From assembly GCF_002362315.1 (NCBI RefSeq), contig NZ_MTZV01000002.1, positions 744,001-808,000 on the forward strand: a stretch of 64,000 nucleotides of DNA, read 5' to 3'. Positions 55,272 through 63,508 of this stretch are shown here, in pieces (the stretch's first letter is position 1; every line of letters begins with the position of its first letter). The notes beneath the pieces were generated by a model. It saw only the letters and a program-made list of their open reading frames with translations, had not been told where the DNA came from and ran no database searches. This DNA comes from Paraburkholderia acidicola. Lineage in GTDB: Bacteria; Pseudomonadota; Gammaproteobacteria; Burkholderiales; Burkholderiaceae. The translations under genes were made by a program, and so were the position numbers.

Positions 55272-56465
55272 ATGACCACCGTGACCCATCCCCTGTTGCG
55301 GCTTGCCGCTCGCGTCGACGCCATTCAGCCTTTCTACGTGATGGAGCTGGCGAAAGAAGCCGAGCAGTTGAAGCACGCCGGACGCGACATCATCGATATG
55401 GGCATCGGCGAGCCCGATTTCACGGCGCCCGAAGCGGTCGTCGAAGCAGCGGCGAGCGCACTGCGGCGTGGCGTCACGCAATATACGAGCGCACTCGGTA
55501 TCCGCCCGCTGCGTGAAGCGATCGCGCAGCATTACGCCGATGCATGGGGCGTGGAAGTCGACCCGGCACGTATCGTGGTCACGGCGGGTGCATCGGCGGC
55601 GCTGCTGCTTGCGTGTGTGGCGCTCGTCGATCGCGACGACGAGGTGCTGATGCCGGACCCGTGCTACCCGTGCAACCGCCATTTCGTCACGGCCGCGGAA
55701 GGCAAGCCGGTACTCGTGCCAAGCGGCCCCGCCCAACGCTTCCAGCTCACCGCCGGCGATGTCGAGCGCCTGTGGACCGACCGCACGCGCGGTGTCCTGC
55801 TCGCATCGCCGTCGAACCCGACTGGCACATCAATTGAAGCGGACGAATTGCGGCGCATCGTCGGTGCGGTTCGCGCGCGCGGCGGCTTCACGATCGTCGA
55901 TGAGATCTATCAGGGGTTGAGCTACGGGGAACGGCCCGTGTCTGCGCTGTCGCTCGGCGACGACGTCGTCACCGTCAACAGCTTCTCGAAGTACTTCCAC
56001 ATGACGGGCTGGCGCCTGGGCTGGCTGGTCGTGCCGCCGACGCTCGTCGACGCATTCGAAAAGCTCGCGCAGAACCTGTTCATCTGTCCGTCAGCGCTCG
56101 CTCAATATGCAGCGCTCGCGTGCTTCGAGCCCGCCACGCTCGCGATCTACGAAACGCGTCGCCTCGAATTCATGCGCCGGCGCGACTTCATCGTGCCGGC
56201 GCTCGAATCGCTTGGCTTCAAGGTGCCTGTGATGCCGGACGGCGCGTTCTACGTATACGCGGATTGCAGTGGCGTCGCGCACCCGGCCGCGGGCAACAGC
56301 GCGGAGCTGACGAAGGCGATGCTGCATCAGGCAGGTGTGGTGCTCGTGCCGGGGATGGACTTCGGGACGCACTCGCCGCGGCAACATGTGCGTCTGTCAT
56401 ACGCAACGGCGTTGCCGAAGCTGGAAGAAGCAGTCGAACGTCTGCGCGGATTGTTCAGCGCGTAA
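55272..56465 (+). CDS. PLP-dependent class I/II aminotransferase
   Basis: A 397-residue aminotransferase of fold type I. IDMGIGEPDFTAPEAV, YTSALGIRPLREAIAQHYA, VTAGASAALLLACVALV, SPSNPTGTSI, FTIVDEIYQGLSYG and the PLP-lysine segment NSFSKYFHMTGWRLGWLV are all present, as is the substrate-carboxylate Arg near the end (RQHVRLSYATALP). Substrate is probably an acidic or aromatic amino acid but cannot be fixed. The frame is open to 55092, inside nusB; the ATG at 55272 is preferred. It ends at a bidirectional terminator. Confidence 0.9.
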   Translation: MTTVTHPLLRLAARVDAIQPFYVMELAKEAEQLKHAGRDIIDMGIGEPDFTAPEAVVEAAASALRRGVTQYTSALGIRPLREAIAQHYADAWGVEVDPARIVVTAGASAALLLACVALVDRDDEVLMPDPCYPCNRHFVTAAEGKPVLVPSGPAQRFQLTAGDVERLWTDRTRGVLLASPSNPTGTSIEADELRRIVGAVRARGGFTIVDEIYQGLSYGERPVSALSLGDDVVTVNSFSKYFHMTGWRLGWLVVPPTLVDAFEKLAQNLFICPSALAQYAALACFEPATLAIYETRRLEFMRRRDFIVPALESLGFKVPVMPDGAFYVYADCSGVAHPAAGNSAELTKAMLHQAGVVLVPGMDFGTHSPRQHVRLSYATALPKLEEAVERLRGLFSA

Positions 56466-56551
56466 GTAGCCGCGTTCACACCGGTCGACGCACGGCACGT
56501 CAACGAAACGGCGTCGATCAAGCTCACGCAGCACGGCCTGCGTGCCGACGT

Positions 56552-56577
56552 AAAAAAAGCACCCGAGGGTGCTTTTT
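56552..56577. terminator. Bidirectional intrinsic terminator
   Basis: AGCACCC-GA-GGGTGCT forms a 7 bp stem flanked by seven A on the left and five T on the right, so it works in both directions. It separates the rightward aminotransferase from the leftward transglycosylase. Confidence 0.9.
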
Positions 56578-56624
56578 ATTTGCCTGCTTGCAGCGAGCGC
56601 TAAACCGGATTCAACTAACCACCA

Positions 56625-57821
56625 TCAGGCGCCCAGCTCCGACGACGACGTCGTCGCATGCTTCGCACCCGTAGCCGCATCGTCCTGCTCCGGTGCCTTC
56701 GCCGGTGCGTCGGCGGCGACCGTCTTCGTCGTCAGCGGATGCGCACCATCGAGCGTCGCCTGAACGCGCTTGTTCGCGCCGCCCGTCGTAACCGCTACCG
56801 TCGTCGCCGTTGGCGTTGCAGTCGTGGCCGTCGTCTGCGGTGCATTGACCGGTACCTTGCGGCCACGCGCCACGTCACGCAGACGGCCGCGCTCCCCCAT
56901 CACCTTCGCGCCGTAACCGCCATCGTCCTGCGACGTCGAACCGACGTACAGACGCAAACCGCCCGGCAGCGAACCGCCGCGCGCGATGCAATCCTTCAGG
57001 ACCAGCGCACCGACCTTGATGTTCGTCAACGGTTCGAGCGCAGCGCTCTGGCCACCGAAGTACTGGAACTTGTCGGAGTGGACCTTCGCCATTACCTGCA
57101 TCAGACCCTGCGCACCGACGCCGCTTTCAGCGTACGGATTGAAGCCCGATTCGATGGCCATCACGGAGAGCAGCAGCAGCGGATCGAGACCGACTTCGCG
57201 GCCGGTGTCGAAGGCTGCTTTCACGAGTTCGCTGACGGGTTCCTGGGCGACGTGATAGCGGCGCGCGAGATACGACGCGACGAGATCCTGTTCGCGGGTG
57301 GAGACCAGCACGCGGTCGTCGCGTGCATCGGCGGAGACGCGTTGCGTCGGAATCAGGCGTGCCAGCGAACCGACGCTCGGCAACGTACGCGGATCGAGAC
57401 CGTTCAGCGAAACCGTTGCGCCACCGCTCGAACCGCTGCCGTCGAAGGCACCGTCGTAGCTGGTATTGCTCACGGAGTTACCCACAGCGCCGCTCGTGCC
57501 CGTATCGCTACCCGCCGGAATGCCGGACAGCGACAGAGAATCGTCGGACGTCGAGCCGCTTGTCGGCCCGAAGCCCGGCAGCGGGTTGCCCTGCAGCAGA
57601 CGGGCGGGACCCGCCTGTACCGCAGCGGAAATGACCGGCATCAACCGGGCGGCCATCGCGCCGCGCCATGTCGGCATCAGCCAGAGTGCCAGTGCCAGCA
57701 GCACGGCGAACCCGCCGACGATGCTGAACAGATGATGACTCATTCGCGTCCCGCGACGCAGCATCGCGCGCACAACTTGCGCGAGGCGTTCATCAGGACG
57801 CCACGTTAACCAGGTGTTCAT
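56625..57821 (-). CDS. Lytic murein transglycosylase (SLT domain), membrane-anchored
   Basis: A 398-residue cell-wall enzyme. A single N-terminal membrane segment (LFSIVGGFAVLLALALWLMPTW, residues 31-52) anchors it in the inner membrane. A Gly/Ser-rich linker (about 80-150) is followed by the SLT catalytic domain (about 180-330): VGLDPLLLLSVMAIESGFNPYAESGVGAQGLMQVM, with the catalytic Glu in AIESGFN and the GLMQV motif. NIKVGALVLKDCI and LRLYVGSTSQDDGGYGAKV follow. The C-terminal ~75 residues are Thr/Ala-rich and probably disordered. A GGGAG site precedes the ATG. Transcription seems to start far upstream (near 58154). Confidence 0.92.
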   Translation of the reverse strand: MNTWLTWRPDERLAQVVRAMLRRGTRMSHHLFSIVGGFAVLLALALWLMPTWRGAMAARLMPVISAAVQAGPARLLQGNPLPGFGPTSGSTSDDSLSLSGIPAGSDTGTSGAVGNSVSNTSYDGAFDGSGSSGGATVSLNGLDPRTLPSVGSLARLIPTQRVSADARDDRVLVSTREQDLVASYLARRYHVAQEPVSELVKAAFDTGREVGLDPLLLLSVMAIESGFNPYAESGVGAQGLMQVMAKVHSDKFQYFGGQSAALEPLTNIKVGALVLKDCIARGGSLPGGLRLYVGSTSQDDGGYGAKVMGERGRLRDVARGRKVPVNAPQTTATTATPTATTVAVTTGGANKRVQATLDGAHPLTTKTVAADAPAKAPEQDDAATGAKHATTSSSELGA

Positions 57822-58188
57822 TCAGAAGATCTCCCATGTTGCATGATCCGCGGACCGCCGGACGAACCGGCAATCAGTACATCGTTCGCAGATCAAGACG
57901 TCGCGCGCTCTGGTTAGGACGACAGCGGCGTCGGGAAAAACGGCATAACCGTTGGGGAACCGTATTGAAGGTCCGCCTGCATGCTCAAAAACCATGCAAC
58001 CGGGGGTTCCCACACGAAAAACCAGCGTCGAAAGGGCGCTGGCGAGGACGACAAACAGACCGTTGGGAGCCGTGCAGGGGTCGGCTAACGGCGACGCGTT
58101 GCGTCTAAAGGACCGGGGGCGGTGGTCGAAAAACTACGGCCCTGCAACCAATGTCGACGGATTCTAGCAGGGTTTTATAGATCGTCAA
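57822..58188 (-). promoter_or_regulatory. Promoter and ~330 nt leader of the transglycosylase gene
   Basis: On the minus strand TTGACG (58188-58183), a 16 bp spacer and TAGAAT (58166-58161) form a good promoter, giving a start near 58154 and a leader of about 330 nt. The leader is rich in stem-loops, for example TGCATG...CATGCA around a loop of A/T bases near 57985, and CCAGCG...CGCTGG near 58030. A 63-codon frame inside it ends exactly against the transglycosylase ATG (TGAATG), which could indicate a coupled leader peptide, but its composition is not convincing. 58189-58401 holds only the ubiD promoter region. Confidence 0.6.
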
Positions 58189-58401
58189 CACTATGAAACG
58201 TCACAATCATAACCAAATGTAATAATGAACGGCGTTCAGTCCGATGAAAACCGCATGCCGCATATGTTTCAGGCCGATGGCATTTTCGGCTTCCAAACGT
58301 ACGCCACCCAACGCAGGTAAAATTCCCAATCGATCCGGCGCGGCGATTGCATGCCGTCGCTATCCCTCCCTGCCGCGCTACGCGGCCACGATCCGGACCA
58401 G

Positions 58402-59970
58402 ATGAAATACAAAGACCTGCGCGACTTCGTCGGCCGTCTCGAAACGCTCGGCGAACTGCGCCGCATCTCGCAAGACGTCTCCCCCGTGCTGGAAATGACC
58501 GAACTGTGCGACCGCGTGCTGCGCGCCGGCGGCCCGGCGCTGCTGTTCGAGGCGAAACGGCAGCACGCGTTCCCGGTGCTCGGCAACCTGTTCGGCACGC
58601 CGCGGCGCGTCGCGCTCGGCATGGGCATCGATGCGGGGGCCGGCAACGGCGACGCGGACGCGCTGGAGTCGCTGCGTGACGTCGGCCGTCTGTTGTCCGC
58701 CCTGAAGGAGCCGGAGCCGCCCAAGGGCCTGAAAGACGCCGGCAAGCTGCTGTCGCTCGCGAAGGCCGTGTGGGACATGGCGCCGAAGACGGTCAGCTCA
58801 CCGCCCTGCCAGGAGATCGTCTGGGAAGGCGACGACGTCGACCTCGCCAAACTGCCCATCCAGACCTGCTGGCCCGGCGATGTCGGCCCGCTGATCACCT
58901 GGGGACTCACGGTCACGCGCGGGCCGAACAAGACCCGCCAGAACCTCGGGATCTATCGTCAGCAGCTGATCGGGCGCAACAAGCTAATCATGCGTTGGCT
59001 CGCCCACCGCGGCGGCGCGCTCGATTTCCGCGAATTTGCCCTGAAGCACCCGGGGCAGCCGTACCCGGTCGCCGTGGTACTCGGCGCCGATCCGGCGACG
59101 ATCCTCGGCGCGGTCACGCCGGTGCCCGACACGCTCTCCGAATACCAGTTCGCGGGCCTGCTGCGTGGCGGACGCACCGAACTCGCGAAGTGCCTGACAC
59201 CGGGGGTCGATACGTTGCAGGTGCCGGCGCGCGCCGAGATCGTGCTCGAAGGCTTCATCTATCCGCAGACCGGCACGCCCGCAGCGGCCCCGGCTGGGGC
59301 GCCGGCCCGGCCGTCGAAAGGAGCGAGCGCCGCATACGAGCATGCGCTCGAAGGTCCGTACGGCGACCACACCGGCTACTACAACGAGCAGGAGTGGTTT
59401 CCGGTATTCACCGTCGAGCGCATCACGATGCGCCGCGATGCGATCTACCACTCGACCTACACCGGCAAACCACCCGACGAACCCGCCGTGCTCGGCGTCG
59501 CGCTCAACGAAGTGTTCGTGCCGTTGCTGCAGAAGCAGTTCGCCGAGATCACTGACTTCTATCTGCCACCCGAAGGATGCAGCTACCGGATGGCGATCGT
59601 ACAGATGAAGAAGAGCTACCCCGGCCACGCGAAGCGCGTGATGTTCGGCGTGTGGAGCTTCCTGCGGCAATTCATGTATACGAAGTTCATTGTCGTCGTC
59701 GATGAGGACGTAAATATCCGCGACTGGAAGGAAGTGATCTGGGCGATCACGACACGTATCGATCCGTCGCGCGACACGGTGCTGGTCGACCGCACGCCGA
59801 TCGATTACCTCGACTTCGCGTCGCCGGTGGCCGGTCTCGGCTCGAAGATGGGGCTCGACGCGACCAGCAAGTGGCCCGGCGAAACCGATCGCGAATGGGG
59901 CCGCCCGATCGCCATGGATCCCGCCGTCAAACAGCGCATCGACGTGCTGTGGAACGAACTCGGGCTGTGA
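58402..59970 (+). CDS. ubiD: UbiD family decarboxylase (3-octaprenyl-4-hydroxybenzoate carboxy-lyase)
   Basis: A 522-residue decarboxylase that uses prenylated FMN made by UbiX and acts in ubiquinone synthesis. [22 protein letters not shown] is the standard N-terminus, so ATG 58402 is chosen over 58351. [55 protein letters not shown] contains the cofactor and metal-binding part, with R-Q-N-L-G-I-Y-R typical for the family. The end [32 protein letters not shown] is also conserved. It is followed 66 bp later by the lysE-like gene on the same strand. Confidence 0.95.
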   Translation: MKYKDLRDFVGRLETLGELRRISQDVSPVLEMTELCDRVLRAGGPALLFEAKRQHAFPVLGNLFGTPRRVALGMGIDAGAGNGDADALESLRDVGRLLSALKEPEPPKGLKDAGKLLSLAKAVWDMAPKTVSSPPCQEIVWEGDDVDLAKLPIQTCWPGDVGPLITWGLTVTRGPNKTRQNLGIYRQQLIGRNKLIMRWLAHRGGALDFREFALKHPGQPYPVAVVLGADPATILGAVTPVPDTLSEYQFAGLLRGGRTELAKCLTPGVDTLQVPARAEIVLEGFIYPQTGTPAAAPAGAPARPSKGASAAYEHALEGPYGDHTGYYNEQEWFPVFTVERITMRRDAIYHSTYTGKPPDEPAVLGVALNEVFVPLLQKQFAEITDFYLPPEGCSYRMAIVQMKKSYPGHAKRVMFGVWSFLRQFMYTKFIVVVDEDVNIRDWKEVIWAITTRIDPSRDTVLVDRTPIDYLDFASPVAGLGSKMGLDATSKWPGETDREWGRPIAMDPAVKQRIDVLWNELGL

Positions 59971-60035
59971 TCTAAACGACGGTGAGCACGCGGCTTGCCG
60001 CAGTACACCAATAACAATAGTGATACGTGATACCC

Positions 60036-60710
60036 ATGCATGCGTTGTCGATGTTGTCGGACGGTTTTTTTCTGTCGCTTTCGTTGTGCCTCGATATCGG
60101 CCTCGTCAACGTGGCGGTCATCTCGCTGACGCTGTCGCATGGCTTTAGACCCGGCTTCTGGCTCGGACTCGGCTCGTGCTTCGGCGACCTGCTGTACGCG
60201 GCGCTCGCGCTCGCGGGGATGGCGGCGCTGTTGCAGTTCGACGCGGTGCGCTGGATCGTGTGGATCGGCGGTGCCGCGATCCTTCTGTTCCTGACATGGA
60301 AGATGGCACGCGAAGCGCTGTATCCGGCGTCGGCGCCGCCGGTCGAAGGCGAAGCCAATGCAGCGGCGCCGCACCTGGGCGCGTGGCGCGGGTTCGTGCG
60401 CGGCGCGTTGCTGGCGATCTCTTCGCCGAGCGCGATCCTGTGGTTTGCCGCGGTAGGTGGCGCGCTGATCGCGAAAGCAGGTGCCACCACAGCCCCGACG
60501 GCAGCGATTTTTCTCGGCGGTTTCTTTCTTGGCGGGCTCGCCTGGACGTTCTTTCTATGCGGCCTCGCGAGCCACGGACGCAAGCGCGCCGGCACTCGTC
60601 TGCTGCGCGCGTGTCACGTGCTGTCGGCGCTGCTGTTCGCGTATTTCTCGTATAGCGTGATCGTCAACGGGTATCGCGATTTGATCGTGCACGCTGGGGC
60701 GGTGCACTAG
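60036..60710 (+). CDS. LysE-family transporter
   Basis: A 224-residue inner-membrane protein with six hydrophobic helices of the LysE/RhtB amino-acid exporter family. FFLSLSLCLDIGLVNVAVISLTLSHGFRPGFWLGLGSCFGDLLYAALALAGMAALL is the typical helix 1-3 region (the G-x(n)-G-D-L-x-Y-A). LLAISSPSAILWFAAVGGAL follows helix 4. The usual N-P-G in helix 1 is changed to D-I-G. The start may be ATG 60036 or the GTG three codons earlier. Substrate unknown. Probably co-transcribed with ubiD. Confidence 0.85.
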   Translation: MHALSMLSDGFFLSLSLCLDIGLVNVAVISLTLSHGFRPGFWLGLGSCFGDLLYAALALAGMAALLQFDAVRWIVWIGGAAILLFLTWKMAREALYPASAPPVEGEANAAAPHLGAWRGFVRGALLAISSPSAILWFAAVGGALIAKAGATTAPTAAIFLGGFFLGGLAWTFFLCGLASHGRKRAGTRLLRACHVLSALLFAYFSYSVIVNGYRDLIVHAGAVH

Positions 60711-60850
60711 GTCGGTTGCAGAAGCAGGTAAACCGACGCACCAATGAAAACGGCGCAACGCGGTGCTCTAGCCTGCGTTGCGCCGTATGGCGCTCAACCT
60801 GAACGGTTGCGACGGACTGCTGCGCCGCGCGGGTTATCCCCGCGCCACGC

Positions 60851-61174
60851 TTAACGGCGCCAGCCGTGGCCGTAACCGCCGTGACCGTAGTAACCACCGC
60901 GGTAGTAGCCACGACCATAGTACGGATGACCGTAGTAGCCGTAGCCGCCATAACCACCATAACCAACGACAACCGGCGGCGCATAGACCGGCGGCGGCGC
61001 GTAGTACACGGGTGCCGGCGGTGCGTAGTACACCGGGGGCGGCGCCGCGTAGACAGGATAGGCAGGCGCGATTGGAATGCCAAGGCCGATCCCGATCGAC
61101 ACGTGAGCTTCAGCAGCGGTGGTGAACCCCGCGGCAAGCGCGGCAGCAACGATGAACGGAACGATCTTTTTCAC
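60851..61174 (-). CDS. Exported Pro/Tyr/Gly-rich low-complexity protein
   Basis: A 107-residue protein starting with GTG at 61174 behind GGAGAAGAGAA. The signal peptide is MKKIVPFIVAAALAAGFTTAAEA-H. The mature part is almost entirely low complexity: VYYAPPPVY-type repeats (Pro/Tyr) followed by GYGGYGGYGYYGHPYYGRGYYRGGYYGHGGYGHGW. Such 'PXPV/GYG' exported proteins are frequent in Burkholderia and may line the envelope or bind metals through His/Tyr; the function is not established. The reading depends on a repetitive DNA stretch. Confidence 0.75.
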   Translation of the reverse strand: MKKIVPFIVAAALAAGFTTAAEAHVSIGIGLGIPIAPAYPVYAAPPPVYYAPPAPVYYAPPPVYAPPVVVGYGGYGGYGYYGHPYYGRGYYRGGYYGHGGYGHGWRR

Positions 61175-61510
61175 TTCTCTTCTCCTGGCGGCACGGCCAG
61201 GATGGTCGTGTCGCAAAACGGGCGTGCTCTGGAATTCACTCTATCCAAAAAGGACGGGCCCCGCTTTATGCATTTGTTGCAAATTGCAATCGGTGCGACA
61301 GCCTTACGTCCGACGATTAAGCGCTCACGCCACGACATGCGGCGCCGAGTACCGGAAATCAAGGGTTTGCGCGCTGCGGCAACGCGCTGCAGACGGTTTT
61401 ACCGATGCAAACGGGCGTGGATCATGCGTTCTCGGTAATGTTTCATTACAAATGAACTGCAAGCTGGCGTCTCACGCAAACCTCGGTCTTCACAGCGTCC
61501 TTCAAAAGCG

Positions 61511-61536
61511 GAAGCCCGGCTTGTGAGCCGGGCTTC
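61511..61536. terminator. Perfect hairpin, probable terminator of the Fic gene
   Basis: GAAGCCCGGCT-TGTG-AGCCGGGCTTC is a perfect 11 bp stem with a 4-base loop. On the minus strand it is followed by CGCTTTTG and lies 58 bp after the Fic stop, so it is a likely, if T-poor, intrinsic terminator. I see no gene in 61175-61594. Confidence 0.7.
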
Positions 61537-61594
61537 GGTCTGGTGTGTTGATCCCGCTCACCAGGCTGGAGAGAAACTTAAACCAAAGCTGCGC

Positions 61595-62947
61595 TCAGTG
61601 CGGCCGGTCAGCGTCAATCCAGGCCTGCGTAGCGGTCAGCGTCAACCGGTACCGCGCGCAGTTGAATACCTCCAGCTTCTTCAACTCCTCGAGAAACATT
61701 GCCTGGAAGCCCGGGGCCTCCCCCTCGGTGAGCCCCAGTTCCTCCGCCACGGCCTGCGCAGATTTTCTGTCACGCACGACGAGGCCAATTGCCTCGGTCA
61801 AATGCTCCCGATATCGCAGTCTCAGAGGGTTCGGAGCGCCCATGGACTCCATCACGACGACATATTTTTTCATCGAACGCCGATAGGTCCAGGCGAAGAG
61901 GTCCACCGCGCGCGAGACATCCAGGAACTCGTACACGCCCAGCATCGCCTGCGCGTAGTCATGAGGGTTGACGTCCAGAAAGGACAACGGCGCGCAGTTA
62001 TAGAGCATTAGCGGAATGTTCGCTGCCAGGCGACTGGTGCGCTTGTTGCCATCCTCGAACGGTTGCAGGTGCGCCAGATTTACCCACAGGAAGAAAGCGG
62101 CCTCGACCGGATTCTTGATGAACCTGGCCTTGGCCACGATGGTTTCCAGCATCTCCTCAAGTACGGTTGGCACTTGAGTCGGCACGTAGACCGTGTCACT
62201 GATGTTGACCACTTTCTTGCGGATAACGCCCAGTGCATCGGTATCAGCAAGGAGGTCCTGCATAAGCACCGCATGCAGGTTTCGGATGAGCGCTGTCGAG
62301 AGGCCCTGCAACGGTACTGCATCGACCAGAAATTCGATGGCCGTCTTGTGGTTGAGCAACATGACAGCGTCAGCGTCGCTGCCGGCGGTCCCGCGTTTGA
62401 ACAGGTCCTCGGTCGCCAACAACGTATAGCGGTTGCCCTCCAGACGGGAGGACGACCAGGACAGGTCGATGAGCAGCTGTTCCAGCACCTTGCGCGCGTA
62501 GGTCCCCGCTGGCTGTTGCTCGCGCAGGCGACCGTCGAGATAGAGCTCCTCGGCCAGGTCTTGTGGCATCAGCCAGCTCTTATTGGGTACGTAGTCTTCG
62601 ACAAATTCGCGCCGGTAGGTAACCGGGTCGCGTGCAGCCAACGGCATGTCGAGTTTGCGGCCGAGTTCAACGGCAGTGGGTGACCACGTCGGACGCGGGC
62701 CGGCGGAAGGCTCCTCCGGTGTGGCGGTCCGGACGGCCGCAGTCTCTGTCAGCCGGTAGCGGGTCGCTCGCGCCTGGCCGCTTCGCGTAAGTTGCCCACT
62801 GGCGCACAGCGCATCCAGGTGGCGCCGGACAGTGGCAGAACTGCCGTGTGTAGCGTGGATGATGTCAGTAGAAGAAACCTCCAACTGGCCCGCCTGGGCC
62901 AGGCGTTGGATGGCGTCAAGGACAGTTCTCGGGGACAATTTGCTCAT
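61595..62947 (-). CDS. Fic-domain protein with N-terminal winged helix
   Basis: A 450-residue protein. Residues ~1-68 form a winged HTH (SPRTVLDAIQRLAQAGQLEVSSTDIIHATHGSSATVRRHLDALCASGQL). Residues ~115-370 are a Fic domain. An inhibitory helix SSRLEG (166-171) matches the [S/T]xxxE[G/N] autoinhibition motif of class II Fic proteins. The flap is VVNISDTVYVPTQVP. The core loop reads QPFEDGNKRTSR (295-306), where the catalytic His of HPFx(D/E)GNGRxxR is Gln and the third Gly is Lys, as in Doc. Fic enzymes transfer AMP or phosphate to proteins; without the His this one may be inactive or use another chemistry. The six-site operator in front of it points to autoregulation by its own HTH. Confidence 0.88.
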   Translation of the reverse strand: MSKLSPRTVLDAIQRLAQAGQLEVSSTDIIHATHGSSATVRRHLDALCASGQLTRSGQARATRYRLTETAAVRTATPEEPSAGPRPTWSPTAVELGRKLDMPLAARDPVTYRREFVEDYVPNKSWLMPQDLAEELYLDGRLREQQPAGTYARKVLEQLLIDLSWSSSRLEGNRYTLLATEDLFKRGTAGSDADAVMLLNHKTAIEFLVDAVPLQGLSTALIRNLHAVLMQDLLADTDALGVIRKKVVNISDTVYVPTQVPTVLEEMLETIVAKARFIKNPVEAAFFLWVNLAHLQPFEDGNKRTSRLAANIPLMLYNCAPLSFLDVNPHDYAQAMLGVYEFLDVSRAVDLFAWTYRRSMKKYVVVMESMGAPNPLRLRYREHLTEAIGLVVRDRKSAQAVAEELGLTEGEAPGFQAMFLEELKKLEVFNCARYRLTLTATQAWIDADRPH

Positions 62948-62949
62948 TT

Positions 62950-63061
62950 ATCTGCTCAGTATCTGCTCACATTTGAGCAGATACTAATGACAATGAGCAG
63001 ATATATCAAGTTTTGAGCAGATACTGATCGGATTGTCAGGCGTAAGCTGATTTGAGCAGAT
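62950..63061. promoter_or_regulatory. Array of six TGAGCAGAT operator sites upstream of the Fic gene
   Basis: The 9-mer TGAGCAGAT occurs four times on the plus strand (62974, 62994, 63014, 63053) and twice on the minus strand (62950-62958, 62961-62969). The plus-strand copies 62974, 62994 and 63014 are exactly 20 bp apart, about two helical turns. The sites at 62959-62970 and 62975-62986 region form a perfect inverted repeat AGTATCTGCTCA/TGAGCAGATACT with a 4 bp spacer. The nearest site ends 3 bp before the Fic start codon. Such density suggests cooperative binding, most simply by the HTH of the Fic protein itself. Confidence 0.85.
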
Positions 63062-63109
63062 TGCCCGCGCATTCATCGACACAAACGAGACCTTGTGCCT
63101 TTAGCGGCG

Positions 63110-63271
63110 TTAGCCGAGTTTCACGTAGATAAACTCGCGAGTCACATTCGGTGGCACATACGCCCCGCTGATCCGAACTCGCGGCTTCAGCCGCTTCTTC
63201 TGATCCCACCAGCGCCGGCGCTGGCTATGGGTTAGAAACCGCAAGTGCTTTCGGTACGAAAAGATGCTCAT
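63110..63271 (-). CDS. Small basic protein (53 residues)
   Basis: An open frame of 53 codons, MSIFSYRKHLRFLTH... ending TREFIYVKLG. The ATG at 63271 has GAGAGG seven bases upstream. The product is strongly basic (QRRRWWDQKKRLKPRVRIS), with a C-terminal AYVPPNVTREFIYVKLG that looks like a beta-hairpin. It does not match a family I know. It lies just behind the Fic operator array, reading toward the Fic gene, so both could share a transcript or be separately controlled. No other gene is visible in 63272-63508. Confidence 0.5.
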   Translation of the reverse strand: MSIFSYRKHLRFLTHSQRRRWWDQKKRLKPRVRISGAYVPPNVTREFIYVKLG

Positions 63272-63508
63272 GGCGACCTCTCGAATCGGACTGCGACGGA
63301 AAAAATCGATGGCGACGGCCTACCTGCTGTAACGAACATAGTGGTGATTGTGAGCAGTTTCCAGACCCGCGGACGTCGCCACGCCGCATGTCCGGCCACC
63401 CCTGCCATATCGTCCGAAAACAGACTGACGAAAGCCGCAACGCCGCTATGGATCGGCGATACTCATTCCTTGCGCCCTCTTTCAGTCTTCCCATCCGGAG
63501 CAGAAATC

